Position numbers and translations under genes: made by a program. A stretch of DNA of 8,543 bases from positions 1 through 8,543 of the forward strand of contig JBKGVB010000036.1 of assembly GCA_046462475.1 (NCBI GenBank), written 5' to 3'. Position 1 is the stretch's first letter, and every line of letters starts with the position of its first letter. Below are positions 1-5,406 of the stretch, piece after piece. The notes under the pieces were generated by a model, which was given only the letters and a program-made list of their open reading frames with translations, had not been told where the DNA came from and did not search any database. The stretch comes from JASLCR01 sp046462475. GTDB lineage: Bacteria > Patescibacteriota > Saccharimonadia > Saccharimonadales > Saccharimonadaceae.

Positions 1-491
1 GTGATGAGCGCGTGCATGAGGTTATGCGAAAAGCTGGAATGATAGGTGAATTTTACTTGCATCCAAATTTTGTCGCACAGCGCTCAGACTTTAAGGAGAA
101 TAAGATATTCACTCTGCCCGACTATCCTTACGATTATAGAAAAGCATTTGAAGAAGGTTCATTATTTATTTCTGACTACTCGAGTACTGTATTTGATTTT
201 GCCTACCTTAAAAAACCAGTTATATATACCCAGTTTGACATTGACACATTCTTTGAAGGACACACCTCTGCGAGAGGGGACTTCTTCTCTGATGAGGCTG
301 ATGGTTTTGGCCCAGTTGCGTACACATACGAGGAGACGGTTCAACGTATTATTGAGTCTATCGAAAGTGGCTGTGAGATGAATGAGACTTATAAGGAGCG
401 AGTCGATAATTTTTTCTATAAACGAGATAAAAATAACTCCGAACGAGTCTATCGGGCGATTATCGTTGGTGACGTGGCAAATTCTGTATAA
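1..491 (+). CDS. CDP-glycerol glycerophosphotransferase (TagF family), C-terminal part, 5' cut by window edge
   Basis: The reading frame is open from base 3 to the TAA at 489-491, giving 162 residues of the C-terminal end. The true start lies left of the window, and the GTG at 12 is only an internal codon. Visible motifs are a conserved-looking His-Pro in 'YLHPNF' (residues 18-23 of the visible part), the block 'FISDYSSTVFDFAYLKKP' (55-72) and 'RGDFFSDEADGFGPV' (91-105). These are hallmarks of the GT-B-like TagF family, which moves glycerol phosphate from CDP-glycerol onto a growing poly(glycerol phosphate) or onto a glycan at the inner face of the membrane. The Ser-Asp-Tyr-Ser-Ser block is where the family binds the donor phosphates. 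The gene is followed after 13 bases by a glycosyltransferase on the same strand, so the two probably form one operon. Whether it polymerises or only primes or decorates cannot be judged without the N-terminus. Ribitol phosphate transfer is a possible alternative within the family. Confidence 0.88.
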   Translation, partial: DERVHEVMRKAGMIGEFYLHPNFVAQRSDFKENKIFTLPDYPYDYRKAFEEGSLFISDYSSTVFDFAYLKKPVIYTQFDIDTFFEGHTSARGDFFSDEADGFGPVAYTYEETVQRIIESIESGCEMNETYKERVDNFFYKRDKNNSERVYRAIIVGDVANSV

Positions 492-504
492 TAGGCATTA
501 GATT

Positions 505-1353
505 ATGAGAAAAGCAAAAGTCGCCATTATTACTCGCACGAAAGATCGGCCAATTTTCTTGGTGCGAGCTCTGCAATCGGTCAGCGCTCAAACATATGAT
601 GATTATGTGCATGTTATCGTTAATGACGGTGGAGACAAGAGCGAAGTTGAGAATATAGTTACCAAGTATGATACCGCCAAAAAGGTTCAAGTATTTCATC
701 GGGAGAAAGCTAGCGGAGCACCAGATACGATATTTAATGAGTCGATTGATAAAGTTGATTCTGAGTATGTTGCCATTCATGACGATGACGATACGTGGCA
801 TCCTGATTTCTTGAAGCAAACCGTTCACTTGCTCGGTGATGGAGCAAAAGGGGTCGTCGTGCGTACGGACAAGATCATTGAGAAAATTGAAGGTGATGGG
901 ATACGTACAATAAAAATGAGTCATTACATGCCTGACCTGCGTGCAGTAAGCCTCTATCGGCAGTGTATTGATAATCAACTGACACCGATCGCATTCATCT
1001 ATCGGCGTGATGCATATGTAGAGGCTGGTAAGTACGATGCGAGCTTACCTGTTGTTGGAGACTGGGAATTTGGCATTCGCTTTTTGCAAAAATACGATGT
1101 AGAATATCTTGACCCTGGATTTGCCCTAGCGAACTATCACCATCGAAAAGACAAAAGCGGGCAAAGCTTTGCAGATCATAGCGATCGCAAATATCTGACG
1201 CAGGTAGCAAATAAATATCTTCGACAAGAACTTAATTCAGGTCAACTTGGAGTTGGCTTTATTATGAGTAGCTTGCGGCATGATCAAGATACGCTTCACG
1301 GAATTGTGAAGCGTGTTATACCAAGGGCGCTACATGGTAAGCTCAGGAAATAA
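505..1353 (+). CDS. GT2-family glycosyltransferase (single GT-A domain)
   Basis: This 282-residue cytoplasmic or membrane-associated glycosyltransferase has a classic GT-A fold order. A beta-strand start 'KVAIITRTKDRP' (4-15) is followed by the nucleotide-binding 'VNDGGD' (39-44), an acidic 'HDDDDTW' (92-98) that supplies the metal-binding DxD, and 'GDWEF' (185-189) in the place of the usual catalytic-base ED motif. It has no transmembrane helix and ends in a basic tail, 'VKRVIPRALHGKLRK'. It should transfer a sugar from a nucleotide-sugar donor to a surface polymer; the sugar cannot be read from sequence. The ATG at 505 is preceded directly by an in-frame TAG (499-501), so it is the earliest start. 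The ribosome site is weak (AGG at 493-495). The gene ends in tandem TAA codons (1351-1356), only 5 bases from the stop of the convergent gene. It follows the TagF-family gene by 13 bases, implying co-transcription. Arginine is mostly CGN (16 of 19) by hand count, unlike the LicD gene downstream. Confidence 0.92.
   Translation: MRKAKVAIITRTKDRPIFLVRALQSVSAQTYDDYVHVIVNDGGDKSEVENIVTKYDTAKKVQVFHREKASGAPDTIFNESIDKVDSEYVAIHDDDDTWHPDFLKQTVHLLGDGAKGVVVRTDKIIEKIEGDGIRTIKMSHYMPDLRAVSLYRQCIDNQLTPIAFIYRRDAYVEAGKYDASLPVVGDWEFGIRFLQKYDVEYLDPGFALANYHHRKDKSGQSFADHSDRKYLTQVANKYLRQELNSGQLGVGFIMSSLRHDQDTLHGIVKRVIPRALHGKLRK
1291..1314. other. Perfect 9-bp hairpin inside the end of the GT2 gene
   Basis: ACGCTTCAC (1291-1299) and GTGAAGCGT (1306-1314) are perfect inverted arms around the 6-base loop GGAATT. 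In plus-strand RNA the stem can extend by one A-U and two G-U pairs (1288-1290 with 1315-1317). There is no T-run after it on either strand, so it is not a textbook rho-independent terminator. It lies about 40 bases before the stop codon and about 45 bases beyond the end of the converging minus-strand gene, where that gene's transcript would have to end or be protected. The structure is seen directly; the role is inference. Confidence 0.5.
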
Positions 1354-1358
1354 TAAAG

Positions 1359-3569
1359 CTATTTTTTTGATTTACTGATGGCCGCTTGAATTTCTTCAAG
1401 CTGATCATTTATTTTATTAAACCTACTCTCGTATGATATGTTCATTTTTTGTATCTTTCTGTTGACATTATCAAGCATTTCGAGCATCTGGCGCTGTTTT
1501 CGATATGTCGGACTAACTTTTGGCAACAGGTAATTTACGGGTTTTTTCAAAACCTTCTTTACAAGTCGCTTAGCTTTGGTCGATCGTGGCACTAAAGGCA
1601 GCAGCTTGTATATTTCATCATATATCCTAGGGTCAATTGAATGTATATAGCTACGGTTTTTCGATAAGAACTCGCGAACAAGATCATAGAGTCTATCGCT
1701 CTCGTTATCAGGCAAGTGCCTTAAAGTAATTTTATAGTATTTTGTAAAAGCTTTTATGAAGTGTTCGACATGGTCTTTTAGGATGTCATGTTTTTTCATA
1801 AAATAGAATGATTCAATCATGACTTTAGTGTGATCTATCGAGCGAGAGGTCTTACTAGCGGTGACCGCCATGATACTATTTTTTCTGCGTACGTAATTAT
1901 AGAGCTTTTCGCCGCGCAAATAGAAAGCAGTATTGCTCACAAGCATATAGTCGTTGAAGAACCTGGCATCTTCATACCAGAGGCCATTAGGGAACCATAC
2001 GCCATACTTCTTTTGGATAGCATTGCGGTAAATCTTGTTCCAGGCTGATACGTCGGTGCGCTGGATGAGTGTGTCGGTTATTTTCTTGAGTCCTGAATAG
2101 CTGAGTCGGTAGTATGCCTCATCGGTATGTTTGTAGGCTTTAAGCTCGGGGTCCTCATAGACGATATTAATATCCGACATAGCGATATCTGCGCCACTCG
2201 TCGATATCGCCTCAAACATCTTCACGCAGGCATCTGGTGAATAGTAGTCGTCACTATCGCAAAACATCATATAATCACTTGTGACAAAGGTCATACCGTG
2301 ATTGCGGGCTGCGGCAAGTCCTTTGTTTTTTGTGTCTCTCAATACGATGCGTGCGTCTTTCTTGTAGTAATCTTCTAGTATTGCGAGCGAGTCATCAGTT
2401 GACCCATCGTTTACGCAAATAATTTCGATGTCTGACAGACTTTGCCCTAACAGAGAGTCAAGACAGCGTACTAAATATTTTTCGACGTTATAAACTGGTA
2501 CCACGACGGATACTTTTGCCTTAGATCGAGCACGCTTTCGTGATAAGAATTTTTCAGGACTGTTCATGATTTCAAATAAATCACGGCGCTCATTTGCATC
2601 GAAATAATTCAGGTCTAAAATACCGTCGGCATCTGCTTGATTATATTCCTTGGAAAAAACTTTTAGAAAATCTTCATCAAGTTCATTGGCTAGCCGCTTA
2701 AAATTCCAGGAGTAGGCACCGTACTTTGTCTTTTGTGCGAGTGATCCAATCTCATCGGCAAGCCCTTTGGTTTTTAAGAAATTTTCGATTTCATGATACT
2801 CATCTGCTACACAAAATACTTTGCCTGGATTATTCATGGACGATGCTTCATTATCTTGGCGGTAGTGATAATAAGCCTTTTCGGTGAAGACTACACGAGA
2901 AGCACAAGCGAGTGACTTAAAATTAAACCCTGTATCTTGAAACGAGGCGCCGGGAGTTGTGAGGAATTTTATATTATTTTTCTTTAAGTACGAACGACTA
3001 TAAAGAGCGGTCCAGATACAAGGTTTTTGGTAGAAGATGTGTTGTTGCTTCTTTGGCTCAATGACTCTTCCGGTTTCATCTTTTCGAATAATGTTTGAAA
3101 TTGTATCGTGAGAAGTGATGAAGCTACTCTTTTCTTTATTGAATATGCCGCCAAGATGTGAATCCCATTGCTTGCTGGTTGGTGATAGATCGGTATAATA
3201 GTAAAAAAAATTGCTTTTGACTACTTCCGCCTCATCCTTCTTTGCGAGCTTATACAGATCTGCGAACATTTCTGAGTCGACAAAATCGTCAGACTCCACA
3301 ATACCAATATATTCTCCGGTAGCTTTTGCGAGACCTTTATTCATAGAGTCACCGTAGCCAGAGTTATTTTTGTTAATAATGACAAAACGTGAATCGTCTT
3401 TCGCGTATTCTTTTATAATCTTGAGCGAATCATCGCTACTGCCATCATTGATACAAATAATTTCGATATCGCGTAGCGTTTGGTTTATTATCGAGTCGAG
3501 GCATTCACGGAGGTACTTTTCGACGTTAAAAATCGGGACAAGGATGGATACTTTTGGTGCTACTGACAC
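1359..3569 (-). CDS. Tandem two-domain GT2 glycosyltransferase with C-terminal coiled-coil-like tail
   Basis: This 736-residue protein carries two complete GT-A domains. Domain 1 (about residues 5-240) shows 'SILVPIFNVEKYL', 'INDGSSDD' (40-47), 'VESDD' (91-95) and 'QDTGF' (211-215). Domain 2 (about 351-560) repeats the pattern with 'SVVVPVYNVEKYL', 'VNDGSTDD' (386-393), 'CDSDD' (437-441) and 'WYEDARF' (531-537). Both keep their DxD-like metal sites, so both may be active. Two GT2 domains in one chain are typical of enzymes that add two sugars in turn, such as bacterial chondroitin or heparosan-type polymerases. There is no transmembrane segment. Residues 661-684 are basic, which would suit membrane or polymer contact. 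Residues 681-736 hold 'LLPKVSPTYR' and a heptad-like stretch that resembles the N-terminus of the neighbouring LicD protein. The start is GTG (3567-3569), chosen because AGAGG lies 8 bases upstream and no better start precedes it. The stop is TAG. The gene stands alone on its strand, converging on the GT2 gene and diverging from the LicD gene. Donor and acceptor are unknown. Confidence 0.93.
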   Translation of the reverse strand: MSVAPKVSILVPIFNVEKYLRECLDSIINQTLRDIEIICINDGSSDDSLKIIKEYAKDDSRFVIINKNNSGYGDSMNKGLAKATGEYIGIVESDDFVDSEMFADLYKLAKKDEAEVVKSNFFYYYTDLSPTSKQWDSHLGGIFNKEKSSFITSHDTISNIIRKDETGRVIEPKKQQHIFYQKPCIWTALYSRSYLKKNNIKFLTTPGASFQDTGFNFKSLACASRVVFTEKAYYHYRQDNEASSMNNPGKVFCVADEYHEIENFLKTKGLADEIGSLAQKTKYGAYSWNFKRLANELDEDFLKVFSKEYNQADADGILDLNYFDANERRDLFEIMNSPEKFLSRKRARSKAKVSVVVPVYNVEKYLVRCLDSLLGQSLSDIEIICVNDGSTDDSLAILEDYYKKDARIVLRDTKNKGLAAARNHGMTFVTSDYMMFCDSDDYYSPDACVKMFEAISTSGADIAMSDINIVYEDPELKAYKHTDEAYYRLSYSGLKKITDTLIQRTDVSAWNKIYRNAIQKKYGVWFPNGLWYEDARFFNDYMLVSNTAFYLRGEKLYNYVRRKNSIMAVTASKTSRSIDHTKVMIESFYFMKKHDILKDHVEHFIKAFTKYYKITLRHLPDNESDRLYDLVREFLSKNRSYIHSIDPRIYDEIYKLLPLVPRSTKAKRLVKKVLKKPVNYLLPKVSPTYRKQRQMLEMLDNVNRKIQKMNISYESRFNKINDQLEEIQAAISKSKK

Positions 3570-3577
3570 GATGGTTA

Positions 3578-3582
3578 CCTCT
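3578..3582 (-). promoter_or_regulatory. Shine-Dalgarno (AGAGG) deciding a GTG start
   Basis: On the minus strand AGAGG is separated by 8 bases from the GTG at 3569. It is the best ribosome site near the start of the two-domain glycosyltransferase. It fits the conserved beginning of the first GT-A domain (residues 5-17), so the GTG is preferred although it is not ATG. Confidence 0.7.
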
Positions 3583-3589
3583 GAAATGT

Positions 3590-3618
3590 TTTACAGTACT
3601 TATGTAGGCTATTATACT
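3590..3618 (+). promoter_or_regulatory. Sigma70-type promoter for the LicD/methyltransferase operon, giving a near-leaderless mRNA
   Basis: TTTACA (3590-3595) and TATACT (3613-3618) are each one base from consensus and are separated by the ideal 17 bases. Initiation about 7 bases past the -10 falls near 3625, only some 5 bases before the ATG at 3630. No Shine-Dalgarno sequence precedes that ATG, which fits a leaderless or near-leaderless message. This is inferred from sequence only. Confidence 0.55.
3611..3616 (-). promoter_or_regulatory. -10 element (TATAAT) for the two-domain glycosyltransferase
   Basis: The plus strand reads ATTATA, so the minus strand has a consensus TATAAT. It would place transcription start near 3604 and give a leader of about 35 bases containing the AGAGG site. 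The -35 region at the right distance (about 3633-3640) is poor and would lie inside the first codons of the LicD gene. The hexamer overlaps the plus-strand -10 by four bases. Confidence 0.45.
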
Positions 3619-3631
3619 ATATCTATACTAT
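3613..3631. repeat. 8-bp direct repeat TATACTAT with an 11-bp period
   Basis: TATACTAT occurs at 3613-3620 and again at 3624-3631, offset by 11 bases, about one helical turn. The first copy contains the plus-strand -10 element. The second runs into the LicD start codon, so it cannot serve as a -10 for a complete message. The pair could be a binding site for a regulator that reads one face of the helix, or chance in an AT-rich spacer. Confidence 0.4.
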
Positions 3632-4700
3632 GAGTTTACGGAAAAAATCACAGAGCTTACTCCTCAAAGCAAGTCCGGTCTATCGTCGCCTGACACACCT
3701 ACTGGGTATAGTAGAGAATGTCCTGAATAGGCAGAAGCACGCAGCCGACGAGACACGGAAACTTATTGAGAAGGTCGACCGATTACAGGCAACTGTTGAT
3801 CAGTTGGGAGGCAGCCTTCATGAGACTATATGTGAAGTCGGGCAGAGGATAGATGCAAATGTATATGACACTAGAAGTCTTCTTGCGGCGACTATTAATG
3901 TTACTGAGATGCCAAAATCTCAAGGTGTCTTACGCGATATCCAGGATATTAGTCTGAAGATGCTTCAGGAGGTGGATAGGATATGCAAAATGCACAATTT
4001 ATCATACTGGCTCGACTTTGGTACACTGCTTGGTGCCGTGCGGCACAGGGGTTTTATTCCTTGGGATGACGACATGGATATTGCCATGGTTGATAGTGAT
4101 TACCAGAAATTTTTATCGATAGTTGACGAGGAACTCAAGGATACCGACTTTCGTTTTATCCATGTCCCATCGCAGATAGGTAAGATAGTGCATAAAGATT
4201 TCATGCCCCATGGAGAAGAGGAAATAACGAAGTTTATACATTGGGAGCTGCAAGGAAAGCTTTCCTTTGCACTGGATGTATTTCCTTATTACTATGCGAA
4301 AGAAAGTCTTACGGATGGAAACCTGAAGAAGTATTTGAAAGCAGCAACTGCGGAGGGGGCGGATATATTTAATGGAGAGCATAAGTATTCTAACTTCAGT
4401 AAAGCTGACCGAAAAATAAAGGAACACACTAAAAAGTATAAGTCGGCTAAAAAAACAAATAGGCTTTTTCTTGGACTCGAGACAAGAGTCTATCAGCCAC
4501 GCATAGTTTCAACAGATGATGTGTTTCCACTAATTAGAGTAGAATTTGAAGGTGGATCTTTTAATGCCCCGCGTAATTCCAGGCCATATCTGATCGATAT
4601 ATATGGCGACTACATGACACTTCCGAGACAGGCGCATACCCATCTCTTTCTTGACACGATTCCGAAAGATGAACTAAGATTGTTGGATAAGGCGAAATGA
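3630..4700 (+). CDS. LicD-family phosphotransferase with N-terminal coiled-coil-like extension
   Basis: This is a 356-residue protein. The LicD core begins near residue 97 and shows 'YWLDFGTLLGAVRHRG' (126-141), then 'IPWDDDMDIAM' (143-153), the nucleotidyltransferase-like active site whose acidic residues bind metal. Family members transfer phosphocholine or phospho-alditol from a CDP-linked donor onto sugars of teichoic acid or capsule. The TagF-type neighbour makes CDP-glycerol or CDP-ribitol as plausible a donor as CDP-choline. Residues 1-90 are not part of the core: 'SLLLKASPVYRR' (9-20), then a heptad-like helix rich in Leu, Val, Glu and Lys, resembling the tail of the divergent two-domain glycosyltransferase. 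The ATG at 3630 is the only possible start before residue 93, and that resemblance supports it. No Shine-Dalgarno site is seen. The gene ends 10 bases before the methyltransferase gene. By hand count, ATA makes up 13 of 23 isoleucine codons and AGA/AGG 11 of 22 arginine codons, against 5 of 20 and 3 of 19 in the GT2 gene at 505, which hints at separate origin. Confidence 0.92.
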   Translation: MSLRKKSQSLLLKASPVYRRLTHLLGIVENVLNRQKHAADETRKLIEKVDRLQATVDQLGGSLHETICEVGQRIDANVYDTRSLLAATINVTEMPKSQGVLRDIQDISLKMLQEVDRICKMHNLSYWLDFGTLLGAVRHRGFIPWDDDMDIAMVDSDYQKFLSIVDEELKDTDFRFIHVPSQIGKIVHKDFMPHGEEEITKFIHWELQGKLSFALDVFPYYYAKESLTDGNLKKYLKAATAEGADIFNGEHKYSNFSKADRKIKEHTKKYKSAKKTNRLFLGLETRVYQPRIVSTDDVFPLIRVEFEGGSFNAPRNSRPYLIDIYGDYMTLPRQAHTHLFLDTIPKDELRLLDKAK

Positions 4701-4710
4701 ACGGAGAGAG

Positions 4711-5337
4711 ATGGATAAATTATATTGGGAAAATTACTACAAAAGGCATACAGCACCCGTTGAGCCGTCACGTTTTGCTCAATTTATCATGGGCCAATAC
4801 GTTACGCCCGGTCAAAAGCTTATAGAGCTTGGCTGTGGAAATGGAAGGGATGCAACATACTTTGGGGCTAATGGAGTTCACGTGCTTGCTGTAGATCAAG
4901 CCGCCTCAGAAGTGAATGAGTTGAATGTCCAGAATGTATTACCGAATGTTCACTTTGAGGCTGGTGATTTCACTAATCTTGAAGATGGATGCGAAGGTTA
5001 CGATGTTGTATATTCACGCTTCACGCTTCATTCTGTAGAAAAACAAGAGCAGACTCGAACACTTGGGTGGGCTGCTAGAAATTTAGTGGATGGCGGCTAC
5101 CTTTGCATTGAGGTGCGCGGTCAGAAGAATAGTCTTTTTGGAAAAGGAGTTCCTGTTGAAGGACAATCAGATGCTTATATTTTCGATGATCACTATAGGC
5201 GTTTTTTGGATCAGAGTGTCCTAGATAGCGAGGTGGAAGATCTGGGGATGCACATAGTTGAGTCAGAGGAGGCGCAGGGGTTTGCGCCCTATGGTGGTGA
5301 AGATGATTTTTTTATCCGCCAGATCTCTCGAAAATAA
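4711..5337 (+). CDS. Class I SAM-dependent methyltransferase
   Basis: This is a 208-residue soluble Rossmann-fold enzyme. Motif I 'LIELGCGNGRDATYF' (37-51) binds S-adenosylmethionine. The acidic residue in 'AVDQA' (60-64) should hold the ribose hydroxyls, 'GDF' (85-87) lines the adenine pocket, and 'YDVVYSRFTLHSV' (97-109) is the usual motif IV region. The N-terminus 'YWENYYKRHTAPVEPSRFA' lies before the fold and probably helps cover the substrate. A GGAGAG ribosome site (4703-4708) stands just before the ATG, and only 10 bases part it from the LicD gene, so the two are surely co-transcribed. The context suggests methylation of a surface glycan, of a phosphate-linked group added by the LicD protein, or of a sugar nucleotide. 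The acceptor cannot be read from the sequence. A small-molecule or stress-linked methyltransferase is an alternative but fits the position less well. Confidence 0.88.
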   Translation: MDKLYWENYYKRHTAPVEPSRFAQFIMGQYVTPGQKLIELGCGNGRDATYFGANGVHVLAVDQAASEVNELNVQNVLPNVHFEAGDFTNLEDGCEGYDVVYSRFTLHSVEKQEQTRTLGWAARNLVDGGYLCIEVRGQKNSLFGKGVPVEGQSDAYIFDDHYRRFLDQSVLDSEVEDLGMHIVESEEAQGFAPYGGEDDFFIRQISRK

Positions 5338-5406
5338 TAACCTAGTAGTACTTTTTACTATCAGTGTGTAGTGTACTATGGTAAGGATTTTAAATAGATC
5401 GGTAAG
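5338..5406. other. Convergent intergenic gap with a bulged hairpin
   Basis: This gap lies between the stop codons of the methyltransferase (+) and the LGFP protein (-). TAGTAC (5346-5351) pairs with GTACTA (5373-5378), and inside it ACTA (5357-5360) pairs with TAGT (5369-5372). The result is a 10-bp stem with a TTTTT bulge on one side. No clear T-run follows on either strand, so it is at best a weak or non-classical bidirectional terminator. Nothing else is visible in the gap. Confidence 0.3.

Noticed and set aside
460..978. 172-codon open frame on the minus strand opposite the GT2 gene
   Set aside because: It lies wholly over a well-supported plus-strand glycosyltransferase with conserved motifs. 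Its own translation shows no recognisable domain.
1340..1367. AGCT...AGCT followed by a T-run as a rho-independent terminator for the GT2 gene
   Set aside because: The stem would be only 4 bp with a 13-base loop. The T-run codes for the Lys-rich end of the opposing protein.
3624..3629. Second TATACT as a -10 box for the LicD gene
   Set aside because: Transcription from it would start after the start codon, so it could not give the full protein.
4113..4427. 104-codon minus-strand frame opposite the LicD gene
   Set aside because: It overlaps the LicD core, whose family motifs are clear, and has no ribosome site or domain of its own.
1359..4700. The two-domain glycosyltransferase and the LicD protein as halves of a broken fusion gene
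   Set aside because: They lie on opposite strands with their own start sites, and each is full length with complete catalytic domains, so a simple split does not explain the shared motif.
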